A stretch of DNA of 42,561 bases from Paracoccaceae bacterium (GTDB lineage: Bacteria > Pseudomonadota > Alphaproteobacteria > Rhodobacterales > Rhodobacteraceae): positions 1 to 42,561 of the forward strand of contig JAPOXR010000058.1 in the NCBI GenBank assembly GCA_026706985.1, given 5' to 3'. Positions 24,777 through 33,593 of this stretch are shown in pieces; position 1 is the stretch's first letter, and every line of letters starts with the position of its first letter. The notes below the pieces were generated by a model. That model did not search any database, was not told where the DNA came from, and saw only the letters and a program-made list of their open reading frames with translations. The position numbers and the translations under genes were made by a program.

Positions 24777-25628
24777 TCAGGCGGTCTGCCGGCTGCGTCT
24801 TGAGGGGTGCCAGAAAGTCACCCCCTGTTCTATCATTGCAATCAGACCGAAGAAAACCGAACCGGTCACGGCTGCAACGACAATTTCGGCCCACACCACA
24901 TCGAGAGCGAGACGTCCGACCTCGGTGGATATTCTGAATCCCATACCCAAAGTGGGAGAGCCGAAGAACTCGGCCACGATCGCCCCGATCAGCGACAGCG
25001 TGGCGCATATCTTCAAGCCGTTGAATGCGAATGGCATGGCGGCGGGCAGTTTCAGCTTGAGCATGGTCTGCCAATAGGAGGCGCCGTAGGTTTTCATGAG
25101 GTCGCGCTGCATCGGATCCGTCGCCGCAAGCCCCTGCACCAGATTGACCAGCATCGGGAAAAAAATCATCGCCACGACGACAGCGGCCTTCGACTGCCAT
25201 CCAAATCCGAACCACATGACAAAAATCGGCGCCGTGCCGACGATCGGCAGTGCCGCCAGAAAATTGCCGACCGGCAGCAAACCGCGCTGGAAGAAGGGTG
25301 AGCGATCAATGAGAATCGCGATGGCAAACGCCGCGCTGCAGCCGATCGCATATCCCGACAACGCCCCTTTGATCACCGTCTGGACAAAGTCCGCCCACAG
25401 GATGTCAAGACTGCGCAGGAAAGCGTCGGAAATTGCCGACGGTGCCGGCAGAATCACGCTCGGCACTTCCAGCCCCCGGACCAGACACTCCCAAACGGCC
25501 AGAATTGTGACACCGAACAGGACCGGAACGGCGACACGGGCAATCCGACGGTTCGGCGAAGCGGCGAGCACGGAATTGAACCTCCAGGCGGAAACCCAGA
25601 TCACGAAAGCGAAAATAGTCAGAATCAT
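24777..25628 (-). CDS. ABC permease, SsuC/ThiX type (second)
   Basis: This 283-residue permease has about six membrane segments and the EAA-type loop near residues 180-200 (TYGASYWQTMLKLKLPAAMP). Its start overlaps the stop of the upstream permease by ATGA. An 82-bp gap with a 7-bp-stem hairpin (24732-24759) separates it from the binding-protein gene, which may adjust receptor level. Confidence 0.92.
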   Translation of the reverse strand: MILTIFAFVIWVSAWRFNSVLAASPNRRIARVAVPVLFGVTILAVWECLVRGLEVPSVILPAPSAISDAFLRSLDILWADFVQTVIKGALSGYAIGCSAAFAIAILIDRSPFFQRGLLPVGNFLAALPIVGTAPIFVMWFGFGWQSKAAVVVAMIFFPMLVNLVQGLAATDPMQRDLMKTYGASYWQTMLKLKLPAAMPFAFNGLKICATLSLIGAIVAEFFGSPTLGMGFRISTEVGRLALDVVWAEIVVAAVTGSVFFGLIAMIEQGVTFWHPSRRSRQTA

Positions 25629-26503
25629 CCCGCCAACCCCATCCTGCTGAGCGTGATCTTCTGTGCCAACCCGATCAGCCCGACAAGCATGGCGGCGAGA
25701 GCGGCGGCCGCGAGGAGAGCCGACCAGATCTGAATGGTTTGGCCGTAATAGCTTCCGGCAAGCAGCCGGGCTCCGAGACCGGCGACGGCCCCGGTCGGTA
25801 ATTCGCCGACGATTGCCCCGACAAGTGACGCCGCCACACCGACTTTCAGCGAAGCGAAAAGAAAAGGCATTGAAGCCGGCAGGCGCAGCTTCCAGAAGAT
25901 CTGCCAGCGGTTCGCCGCATAGGTGTCCAGCAGGTCCATATCCATCGATTCGGGACTGCGCAGCCCGGCGACCATTCCGACCACAACGGGGAAGAAACTC
26001 AGATAGGCGGAGATGACGGCCTTAGGCAGTAATCCGCTGAGGCCGATGGAATAGAGGACAACGATGATCATCGGGGCCAGAGCCAGTATCGGAATGGCTT
26101 GACTTGCAATTGCCCATGGCATCACGCCGAGATCCATGGCCCGGTTATGGACGATGCCGACGGCAAGCAGAATTCCCAGGGCGGTTCCAATGACGAATCC
26201 GAGAATCGTCGCCGACAGGGTGATACGTCCATGAAAAACCAGGCTTCGTTTGGAGGTGATCTTTTTGTTCACAACCGTGTCCCAGAGTTCGGTCATGACC
26301 TGATGCGGTGCCGCCAGCCTCGGCCGTTCCTGCGACATGGTTTCAGCTATCAATTCCCGCCAAGTGAGCTCGGTGCCGGCACGCTCGGCCTGCTTTTCCG
26401 CCCATTCGGAATTGAGTGAAACCGCGGCCACATACCATGCCGCAATGATGGCGGCGGTGACGAGGGTGACAGGCAGCGCCGCGGCGACAAGGCGGTTAAT
26501 CAT
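25625..26503 (-). CDS. ABC permease, SsuC/ThiX type (first)
   Basis: This 292-residue permease has an extended loop after the first membrane segment and the EAA-type loop DTYAANRWQIFWKLRLPASM. I chose the ATG at 26503, which overlaps the ATPase stop by eight bases; an upstream frame would run deep into the ATPase gene. It should pair with the next gene to form the channel. Confidence 0.9.
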   Translation of the reverse strand: MINRLVAAALPVTLVTAAIIAAWYVAAVSLNSEWAEKQAERAGTELTWRELIAETMSQERPRLAAPHQVMTELWDTVVNKKITSKRSLVFHGRITLSATILGFVIGTALGILLAVGIVHNRAMDLGVMPWAIASQAIPILALAPMIIVVLYSIGLSGLLPKAVISAYLSFFPVVVGMVAGLRSPESMDMDLLDTYAANRWQIFWKLRLPASMPFLFASLKVGVAASLVGAIVGELPTGAVAGLGARLLAGSYYGQTIQIWSALLAAAALAAMLVGLIGLAQKITLSRMGLAG

Positions 26504-27275
26504 CAAACCCGCCTGCCCGGAGTTCCTGGCGCACACGCCTGGCGATGGCGATAAATTCCGGACTGTCGCGGATTTCCAGCGGCCGCTCATCCGGCAGGTC
26601 GCTCTCGATGATCGCGGTAATGCGGCCCGGGCGCGGGCTCATCACGACAATTCGATTGGAAAGATACACCGCCTCCGGGATTGAATGAGTGACAAAGCCG
26701 ATGGTTTTTCCGGTCCGGCGCCAGAGCGAAAGCAACTGCTCATTGAGGTGGTCGCGGACGATTTCATCAAGTGCGCCGAAAGGCTCATCCATAAGCAGTA
26801 TATCGGCGTCGAACGCCAATGCCCGGGCAATGGATGCGCGCTGCTGCATGCCTCCGGACAATTGCCACGGGAAACGGTTCTCGAATCCGCTGAGGCCGAC
26901 AAGATCGATGACACGCCGCACCCGTTCATTCCGCTCTTCGCGATCATAGCGCATGATTTCGAGGGGCAGGCGGACATTCGCCGCGATCGTGCGCCAGGGA
27001 TACAGGCCTGCCGCCTGGAACACATAACCATAGGCACGCGCCCTTCGCGCCTCATCGGGTCTCATTCCGTTGACTGTCAAGGCTCCGCCGGTCGGGGATT
27101 CGAGCGCCGCGACAACACGCAGAAAGGAGGTTTTTCCGCAGCCTGAAGGGCCGATTAAGGAGACAAACTCTCCTTTCCTGATATCGAGATTGACATCACG
27201 GAGCGCTTCGACCTGCCCGTCATCGGTGGAGAAGGCAAGATTCAGGTCTGTTGCCTTGATGACGGTATCGGCCAT
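26496..27275 (-). CDS. ABC ATPase, SsuB/TauB type
   Basis: This 259-residue ATPase has Walker A GPSGCGKTS, the signature LSGGMQQRASIARAL and Walker B ILLMDEPFGALDE. It drives the two permeases downstream. It follows the amidohydrolase gene by 36 bp on the same strand. Confidence 0.94.
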   Translation of the reverse strand: MADTVIKATDLNLAFSTDDGQVEALRDVNLDIRKGEFVSLIGPSGCGKTSFLRVVAALESPTGGALTVNGMRPDEARRARAYGYVFQAAGLYPWRTIAANVRLPLEIMRYDREERNERVRRVIDLVGLSGFENRFPWQLSGGMQQRASIARALAFDADILLMDEPFGALDEIVRDHLNEQLLSLWRRTGKTIGFVTHSIPEAVYLSNRIVVMSPRPGRITAIIESDLPDERPLEIRDSPEFIAIARRVRQELRAGGFDD

Positions 27276-27311
27276 GTTCTCCTCTGCGGCAGTGAATCCA
27301 CCCTTGCTGCA

Positions 27312-28562
27312 TCAAGGGACGATTTCCGCCATCTCCACGACGGCGTGAAAAAGCACATTGGCACCGGCTTCGGCCCACTCGAAGCTGATCTCCTCGGCCT
27401 CGTTATGTGACAGCCCGTCCACGCAGGGGCACATCACCATTGCCGTCGGTGCTACCTGATTGATCCAGCAGGCGTCATGTCCGGCACCTGAAATCAAATC
27501 CCGGTGCGAATGGCCGAGTCGCTCGGCGGCGCTGCGGATGGCGGCGACGCAGTTTTCATCAAACTTAACCGGATCGAAACCACCGGTTTTTTCAAACTCG
27601 ATCTCCAGCCCCATTTCAGAACAGATGCGTGTCCCTTCGGAGCGCAGCCGCTCTTCCATTCCGGTGATCACTTTTTTGTCCGGGCTGCGGAAATCGATGG
27701 TGAATACCGCCTTGCCCGGTATCACATTGCGGCTGTTCGGATACACATCGATATGCCCCGCCGCACCGACCGCATCGGGTGCATGGTCGAATGCGATTTG
27801 ATCGACCAGATCAAGTATCCGCGCCATCCCAAGGCCGGCATTGCGTCGCATCGGCATCGGTGTCGAGCCGGTATGGCTGTCTTTTCCGGTGACAGTCACC
27901 TGTGTCCAGGAAAGGCCCTGCCCATGCGTGACCACGCCGATGTCCTTGCCTTCGGCTTCCAGAATCGGACCCTGCTCGATATGCAGTTCGAAAAAGGCAT
28001 GCATTCTTCGGCTGCCGGTGATCTCGCTTCCCTGCCAACCGATGCGGCTCAACTCGTCGCCGAAGCGTTTTCCATCCGCATCAACTCTTGAATAAGCCCA
28101 ATCCTCGCTGTGGACTCCGGCAAAAACACCGGAGGCAAGCATCGCCGGTGCAAAGCGGGTTCCTTCCTCATTTGTCCAATTGGTGACGACGATGGGATGC
28201 CTGGTCCGAATCCCCAGATCATCCAGGGTGCGGATAATCTCAAGGCCGCCGAGCACACCGAGCACGCCGTCAAACTTGCCGCCCGTCGGCTGTGTATCGA
28301 GATGCGAACCGACATAGACGGGGAGGGCATCGGGATCGCTGCCGGGCCGCATTGCAAACATCGACCCCATACGGTCAACACCGGTTTCCAGCCCGGCGGC
28401 ATCGCACCAACTCCTGAATAATGCGCGACCTTCGGCATCCTCATCGGTCAGGGTCTGGCGGTTGTTGCCCCCGGCGACACCCGGGCCGATGCGGGCCATC
28501 CGCATCAGCGAATCCCACAGTCTTTCGCCGTTGATTTTAAGATTATCAGTTAAGGACGGCAC
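27312..28562 (-). CDS. M20-family N-carbamoyl amino acid amidohydrolase (probable beta-ureidopropionase)
   Basis: This 416-residue metallo-amidohydrolase belongs to the HyuC/AllC/Pyd group. Metal ligands include H87 and D98 in GSHLDTQPTGGKFDG, with E132-E133 in NWTNEEGTRF, and HIEQGPILE follows. In context it most likely hydrolyses N-carbamoyl-beta-alanine to beta-alanine, CO2 and ammonia, the third step of reductive pyrimidine breakdown. Allantoate amidohydrolase is the main alternative. It lies between the aminotransferase and the ABC transporter, with short spacing on both sides. Confidence 0.88.
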   Translation of the reverse strand: MPSLTDNLKINGERLWDSLMRMARIGPGVAGGNNRQTLTDEDAEGRALFRSWCDAAGLETGVDRMGSMFAMRPGSDPDALPVYVGSHLDTQPTGGKFDGVLGVLGGLEIIRTLDDLGIRTRHPIVVTNWTNEEGTRFAPAMLASGVFAGVHSEDWAYSRVDADGKRFGDELSRIGWQGSEITGSRRMHAFFELHIEQGPILEAEGKDIGVVTHGQGLSWTQVTVTGKDSHTGSTPMPMRRNAGLGMARILDLVDQIAFDHAPDAVGAAGHIDVYPNSRNVIPGKAVFTIDFRSPDKKVITGMEERLRSEGTRICSEMGLEIEFEKTGGFDPVKFDENCVAAIRSAAERLGHSHRDLISGAGHDACWINQVAPTAMVMCPCVDGLSHNEAEEISFEWAEAGANVLFHAVVEMAEIVP

Positions 28563-28589
28563 GTCGCTCTCCCTGAATCTGAGTCCCTT

Positions 28590-29918
28590 TCAGCCGAGTC
28601 TGCGCAACGTATCGCCGAGGATTTCGGTGATCCGGTCGATATGCGACCTTTCAGCGATCAGTGGCGGTGAAAGGGCGATGACATCGCCTGTCACACGGGT
28701 CAGCAGGCCGTTTTCATACGCCATCAGAAATGCGTCGAAAGCGCGCTTCGCAGGCGCATCCGGAAGCGGTTCCAATTCAACCGCACCGACCAATCCGGTA
28801 TTTCTGATATCGATCACATTCGGGCAATCCTTGAGCGAATGAATGGCCGCCTCCCAATACGGTGCCAGTTCCCTGGCGCGGGCGAAAAGCCCTTCCTCAC
28901 GGTATGTTTCCAGCGTCGCGATACCGGCGGCGCAGGCCACCGGGTTACCCGAATAGGTGTAGCCGTGGAAAAGTTCGATGAGATGCTCGGGTCCGCTCAT
29001 GAATGCGTCATGCACCTCGGCGCTGGTTAACACCGCGCCCATGGGTATGATGCCATTGGTCAATCCCTTGGCACAGGTGATCATGTCCGGGCGGACGTCG
29101 AAATGGATGGCGGCGAAAGCATCGCCGAGTCTGCCGAAGCCGGTGATCACCTCGTCAAAAATCAGCAGGATGCCATGCTTTGTGCAGATCTTGCGCAGAC
29201 GTTCCAGATAGCCGATGGGCGGGATCAAGACGCCGGTAGAGCCGGCAACAGGTTCAACGATCACCGCGGCGATGGTGTCCGGGCCGTGCAGCGCGACCAT
29301 GCGTTCAAGGTCATCGGCCAATTCCATCCCATGCTGCGGGCGTCCCTTGGTGAAGGCGTTTTTCTCCGGAAGATGGGTATGGCGGAGATGATCGACGCCA
29401 TTCAGCAGTGATCCGAAGACGCGGCGGTTATTGACGATTCCGCCGACCGAGATGCCGCCGAAATTCACACCGTGATAACCGCGTTCGCGCCCGATCAGGC
29501 GGGTTCTCTGTCCTTCACCGCGCGCCCGGTGATAGGCGAGTGCGATCTTCAGCGCGCTGTCGACCGATTCGGAGCCGGAATTGGTGTAGAACACATGCTC
29601 AATGCCTTCCGGAGCGATGTCGATGATTCGGTTGGCCAGCTCGAATGCTTTCGGATGGCTCAGCTGGAAAGCCGGCGCATAGTCCAACTCAGCGACCTGC
29701 TTCTGGATCGCCTCCACGATTTTCGGCCGGTTATGGCCGGCATTGCAGCACCAGAGACCGGCGGTTCCGTCCAGAACCTCGCGGCCATCGGCAGTGCGGT
29801 AATGCATCCGGTCCGCGGACACAAACAGGCGCGGAGCTTTCTTGAACTGTCGGTTTGCCGTGAACGGCATCCAGAAGGCACGCAGATCGTTGGGCCATTG
29901 TTGCTGATCAAGGGGCAT
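28590..29918 (-). CDS. class III omega-amino acid:pyruvate aminotransferase
   Basis: This 442-residue fold-type I PLP enzyme has K284 in TCAKGLTNG as the Schiff-base lysine, D255 in IFDEVITGFGR and the phosphate-binding TNSGSES. Its start MPLDQQQWPNDLRAFWMPFT is typical of beta-alanine:pyruvate aminotransferases. It would convert beta-alanine (or 3-aminoisobutyrate from thymine) to a malonate semialdehyde, completing the pathway. I chose the ATG at 29918 behind GGAGGTG. It is the first gene of the six-gene minus operon, with a RutR-like box 58 bp upstream. Confidence 0.92.
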   Translation of the reverse strand: MPLDQQQWPNDLRAFWMPFTANRQFKKAPRLFVSADRMHYRTADGREVLDGTAGLWCCNAGHNRPKIVEAIQKQVAELDYAPAFQLSHPKAFELANRIIDIAPEGIEHVFYTNSGSESVDSALKIALAYHRARGEGQRTRLIGRERGYHGVNFGGISVGGIVNNRRVFGSLLNGVDHLRHTHLPEKNAFTKGRPQHGMELADDLERMVALHGPDTIAAVIVEPVAGSTGVLIPPIGYLERLRKICTKHGILLIFDEVITGFGRLGDAFAAIHFDVRPDMITCAKGLTNGIIPMGAVLTSAEVHDAFMSGPEHLIELFHGYTYSGNPVACAAGIATLETYREEGLFARARELAPYWEAAIHSLKDCPNVIDIRNTGLVGAVELEPLPDAPAKRAFDAFLMAYENGLLTRVTGDVIALSPPLIAERSHIDRITEILGDTLRRLG

Positions 29919-29975
29919 CGCCTCACACCTCCATATTGGCAATGAAGCCGTCTCTGACGGCGGAGTAGAATAAAT

Positions 29976-29991
29976 TTGACCAAAAGGTCAA
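29976..29991. promoter_or_regulatory. RutR-like operator TTGACC-AAAA-GGTCAA
   Basis: A perfect 6-4-6 palindrome between the aminotransferase and rutR. It differs at one defined base from the known E. coli RutR consensus TTGACCA-N2-TGGTCAA. It probably controls both divergent units, and its TTGACC could serve as a -35 element in either direction. Confidence 0.85.
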
Positions 29992-30091
29992 CAGCAAGCT
30001 AACAGGAGCGTCTATACAAGCAGGATTGGGCAGTACCAACAAGCTCAAATCTGTCATTGACGACCCGGCGGAGAAACACTCGGGAGCCAGA

Positions 30092-30724
30092 ATGATCCGT
30101 GCCGGAAAATCCATCCGGGCAACGCCCCGCACTGCGGCGAAAGCCGGAAAGAGAGAGGCAATTCTGGATTCGGCTCTGGATGTGTTTTCGCGCTATGGTT
30201 ACCGTGGCGCAACCCTCGACCAGATCGCCTCCGGCGCGGGCATGTCGAAGCCCAATCTGCTTTATTATTTTTCCGGCAAGGAGGAGATTCACCGCACCCT
30301 GTTGACACGGCAGCTGGATGCCTGGCTGGCACCGCTCAAAGCTATTGATCCAAACGGCGATCCGGTCGCCGAGATCACGCTCTATGTGCGCCGGAAACTG
30401 GAGATGGCCCGCGATTATCCGCGCGAAAGCCGGCTGTTCGCCAACGAAATCATTCAAGGCGCGCCGGTGATCGGAGAGTTCCTCGGCGGCGAATTGAAAC
30501 AGCTTGTGGATGAAGCCGCCCGGATACTGGCCGGTTGGTCGGAATCAGGCAAAATCGCTCCGGTCAATGGCCGGCATCTGATTTTCTCAATCTGGGCCGC
30601 AACGCAGCATTACGCGGATTTTGAGGTGCAGATACGGCTGGTACTCGGCAGCGACGGTATCGGATTCGACGATGCCGCGGAACATCTCGAATTCCTGTTC
30701 CGGCGGATGCTCGAACCGGGATGA
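30092..30724 (+). CDS. rutR: RutR-type TetR-family pyrimidine-responsive regulator
   Basis: This 210-residue protein (E. coli RutR is 212) has a TetR helix-turn-helix near residues 22-68 (TLDQIASGAGMSKPNLLYYF) and a RutR-type C-terminal domain (WLAPLKAI, RDYPRESRLFANEI, WAATQHYADF). RutR binds DNA until uracil or thymine releases it. I prefer the ATG at 30092, with GGGAG upstream; a TTG start at 30026 would add 22 residues. Matching boxes lie 100 bp upstream and 2.7 kb away between preT and the Liv-type operon. It is divergent from the aminotransferase operon and convergent with preA. Confidence 0.93.
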   Translation: MIRAGKSIRATPRTAAKAGKREAILDSALDVFSRYGYRGATLDQIASGAGMSKPNLLYYFSGKEEIHRTLLTRQLDAWLAPLKAIDPNGDPVAEITLYVRRKLEMARDYPRESRLFANEIIQGAPVIGEFLGGELKQLVDEAARILAGWSESGKIAPVNGRHLIFSIWAATQHYADFEVQIRLVLGSDGIGFDDAAEHLEFLFRRMLEPG

Positions 30725-30753
30725 AGCCTATCGGCGCAAAGGTTCCGATCGAC

Positions 30754-32049
30754 TCATCCGCAGGCGGCGACATTGTTGGGATGCTGCGTCCAGTTGCGGC
30801 TGCTTCCATCCACCGTCACCCCGGTGCGGGTATCGGTTTCTCCCACCTCGAGTCTGCGCATGGTGATGCAGTTTTCCACCGGACAGACATTCACACAGAG
30901 ATTGCAGGCGACACATTCCTCATCAATGACTTCAAACCGCCGCCCCTCACCGATCACGATTGCCTGGTGTGATGTGTCTTCACAGGCGGCGAAGCAGCGT
31001 CCGCATTTGATGCAGAGATCCTGATCAATCTGCGCCTTGGTCACATAATTCAGATTCAGATACTGCCAATCGGTGACGTTGGCGACTGCGCGGCCCCGGA
31101 ACCCTTCAATGGAGTTGATTCCCTTTTCCCGCATCCACTGTTCCAGCCCCGAAGTAAGCTCGCCGATAATTCGGAAACCGTAAACCATGGCAGCGGTGCA
31201 GACCTGGACATTGGCGGCTCCGAGGGCGATGAATTCCGCCGCATCGCGCCATGTGGAGATCCCACCGATGCCGGAAATCGGCAGATCACCGGTTTCCTCG
31301 TCGCGGGCGATTTCGGCCACCATATTCAGCGCGATCGGTTTGACCGCCGGTCCGCAATAGCCGCCATGCGAGCCCTTTCCGTCAATCGACGGTTCGGGCG
31401 AAAAAGTGTCAAGATCCACACCGGTGATGGAGGACACCGTATTGATCAGCGAAACCGCATCGGCACCGCCGGCATGAGCGGCCCGTGCCGGATACCGGAT
31501 ATCGGTGATATTCGGTGTCAGCTTGACGATTACCGGGAGCTTCGTGTTCGCTTTGACCCAGCCGGTGACCATTTCGATATAGTCGGGGACCTGTCCGACC
31601 GCCGAGCCCATTCCGCGTTCGCTCATCCCGTGCGGGCAGCCGAAATTCAATTCGACCCCATCGGCACCGGTGTCCTCCACCTTTGGCAGGATTTCCTTCC
31701 AAGGCGCCTCCTCGCAGGGCACCATAAGGCTGACAACAACCGCTCGGTCCGGAAACTCACGTTTCACCCGCTTGATTTCCCGCAGATTCACATCCAGTGG
31801 CCGATCCGTGATCAACTCGATATTATTCATGCCGAGGAGCCAGCGGTCAGCGCCCCAGACAGCGCCGTAGCGGGGGCCGCTGACATTGACGATATGCGGA
31901 TCAAGGCCGAGGGTTTTCCAGACCACGCCTCCCCATCCGGCCTCGAATGCCCGGCATACATTGTACTCCTTGTCGGTCGGCGGTGCCGAGGCGAGCCAGA
32001 ACGGGTTCGGCGAGCGAATGCCGATGAATTCCGATTGCAGCGAAGGCAT
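30754..32049 (-). CDS. preA: dihydropyrimidine dehydrogenase, catalytic subunit
   Basis: This 431-residue protein reduces uracil or thymine to the dihydro form. An FMN barrel (about residues 5-310, with NFGCPHGMSERGMGSAVGQ and SGIGGISTW) is followed by two 4Fe-4S clusters: C346, C349, C352, C356 and C379, C382, C385, C389. I prefer the ATG at 32049, six bases after AGGGAG; the ATG at 32055 overlaps the preT stop by ATGA and is possible. It is coupled to preT, its electron-donating partner. Confidence 0.94.
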   Translation of the reverse strand: MPSLQSEFIGIRSPNPFWLASAPPTDKEYNVCRAFEAGWGGVVWKTLGLDPHIVNVSGPRYGAVWGADRWLLGMNNIELITDRPLDVNLREIKRVKREFPDRAVVVSLMVPCEEAPWKEILPKVEDTGADGVELNFGCPHGMSERGMGSAVGQVPDYIEMVTGWVKANTKLPVIVKLTPNITDIRYPARAAHAGGADAVSLINTVSSITGVDLDTFSPEPSIDGKGSHGGYCGPAVKPIALNMVAEIARDEETGDLPISGIGGISTWRDAAEFIALGAANVQVCTAAMVYGFRIIGELTSGLEQWMREKGINSIEGFRGRAVANVTDWQYLNLNYVTKAQIDQDLCIKCGRCFAACEDTSHQAIVIGEGRRFEVIDEECVACNLCVNVCPVENCITMRRLEVGETDTRTGVTVDGSSRNWTQHPNNVAACG

Positions 32050-32051
32050 CC

Positions 32052-33410
32052 TCATCTCCCTGATTCTTCCGCCGGCCGGCTGAGCGCCGCATGCATATCC
32101 TCGGCGGCGTCCCGGCCCTGAGCGACAGCGGCAACCGTGATATCCTGACCGCCGGCGACACAATCGCCGCCGGCCCAGACGCCGCTCAGACTTGTCCGAC
32201 CATTGCCGGACACCTTGATCCTGCCATTTTTCAGCGCCAGCCGGTCCGGCGCATCCTGAAGTCTCTGACCGATGGCGGAAAGCACCAGATCCGCCTTCAG
32301 CGTATAGATCTGGCCGCTTCCGATGCGATCCTTCCCGGCTCTTTCTGTGACTTCATACTCGATGCTCTCCGCCGCTCCGCCTCCAAGAATGCGAATGAGG
32401 CGGGCGTCGGTGACAAAATTCACACCCAATGCGGCGGCGATCGCCTGTTCGTGCACGGAAGCACCCATCTCGTCCCTTGAGCGGCGGTATAATATCGTCA
32501 CATTCAGGCCTCCGAGCAACCTGCATTGCACAGCCGCATCAATGGCGGTCATGCCGCCACCGATGACAACCACATCGCGGCCGACCGGGATCTCCGCCAG
32601 ATCATCCGACTGGCGGATGTCTGCAATAAAATCGACCGCATTGACGACATTGCCCAAGTTCCCGCCGTCAAGCGCGAAATGATTCACGCCATTCAGGCCG
32701 ACGCCGATGAAAACCGCGTCGAACTCCTCCCGCAGCTGCTCCAGACCCGCCGCATCAACCGGGTCGACATCTTTTTCCAGGCGGATGCCGCCGATTCCGA
32801 GCAGCCAGTTAATTTCGCGGGCGGCAAAATCCTCAACCACCTTGTAAGGCGCAATGCCGTATTCATTGAGCCCGCCGCCCTTCCGGCGGGCTTCAAGAAT
32901 CACAACTTCATGACCTTTCATCGCCAGCCTGTGGGCACAGGCGAGGCCGGCCGGCCCGGCACCCACAATGGCGATGGATCTGCCGGTTGCGGTTGCCCGA
33001 TCATACGGGTGTGCGGGTTGTTCCATCAGCCTGTCGGTTGCGAAGCGCTGCAGTCTGCCGATCTCCACAGGGCCGCCTCCGGAAGGCTCACGCACACAGA
33101 CCTGTTCACAAAGCACTTCGGTCGGGCAGACCCGGGCACAACTGCCACCGAGTATATTGCTGTCAAAGATTGTGCGCGCCGCCGCTTCCGGCATGCCGGA
33201 CGAGATCTGACGGATGAACATCGGAATGTCGATCCCGGTCGGGCATCCGGTCACGCAGGGCGCATCATGGCAGAAGTAACACCGGTCCGCGGCAACGGCT
33301 GCTTCCTGAACGGTCAGGGGAGGACGAAGCTCGGAGGAAAAACGCTTTTCAAACTCTGATTTCGGTAGCCGCCCGCCGACAACTCCCGGTGTGGAAGTGC
33401 TGTTTGTCAA
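32052..33410 (-). CDS. preT: dihydropyrimidine dehydrogenase, NAD(P)H-dependent subunit
   Basis: This 452-residue flavoprotein passes electrons from NAD(P)H to PreA. Its N-terminus has eight cysteines for two iron-sulfur clusters (C44, C47, C52, C56 and C91, C95, C101, C105), then an FAD motif (IVGAGPAGLACAHRL) and an NAD(P) motif (VVIGGGMTAIDAA). No ATG fits the family start; the TTG at 33410 follows GGAGG by five bases and gives MTNSTSTPG. The promoter upstream overlaps a RutR-like box. Confidence 0.93.
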   Translation of the reverse strand: MTNSTSTPGVVGGRLPKSEFEKRFSSELRPPLTVQEAAVAADRCYFCHDAPCVTGCPTGIDIPMFIRQISSGMPEAAARTIFDSNILGGSCARVCPTEVLCEQVCVREPSGGGPVEIGRLQRFATDRLMEQPAHPYDRATATGRSIAIVGAGPAGLACAHRLAMKGHEVVILEARRKGGGLNEYGIAPYKVVEDFAAREINWLLGIGGIRLEKDVDPVDAAGLEQLREEFDAVFIGVGLNGVNHFALDGGNLGNVVNAVDFIADIRQSDDLAEIPVGRDVVVIGGGMTAIDAAVQCRLLGGLNVTILYRRSRDEMGASVHEQAIAAALGVNFVTDARLIRILGGGAAESIEYEVTERAGKDRIGSGQIYTLKADLVLSAIGQRLQDAPDRLALKNGRIKVSGNGRTSLSGVWAGGDCVAGGQDITVAAVAQGRDAAEDMHAALSRPAEESGR

Positions 33411-33447
33411 GGCAACCTCCCGGAGACGAGATTGTGAATTCGAACCT

Positions 33448-33476
33448 ATTCTGCCACGGCCGATAAATTTTATCAA
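33448..33476 (-). promoter_or_regulatory. predicted preTA promoter
   Basis: On the minus strand TTGATA (33476-33471), a 17-bp spacer and CAGAAT (33453-33448, four of six consensus bases) lie upstream of preT. The -35 element falls inside the RutR-like box at 33469-33484, which fits repression. Confidence 0.55.
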
Positions 33477-33484
33477 ATGGTAAA
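33469..33484. promoter_or_regulatory. second RutR-like box TTTATCA-N2-TGGTAAA
   Basis: Matches 11 of 14 defined positions of the RutR consensus, including the inner CA-N2-TGG core. It lies between the divergent preT and the Liv-type binding-protein gene, so both may belong to the RutR regulon. Confidence 0.7.
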
Positions 33485-33593
33485 ATAATGGTCCGGTTGA
33501 TGCCGGGGATTGCTGTGAATCGATGTCTTTCCTTTGTCGTGAGGTTAACCTATGTCTGCACGCTCGACACAGAATTAACTGGTGGTGAACAAT

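Noticed and set aside
32055-32163. Upstream extension of preA
   Set aside because: It would overlap preT extensively and encodes a cysteine- and arginine-rich leader absent from PreA proteins.
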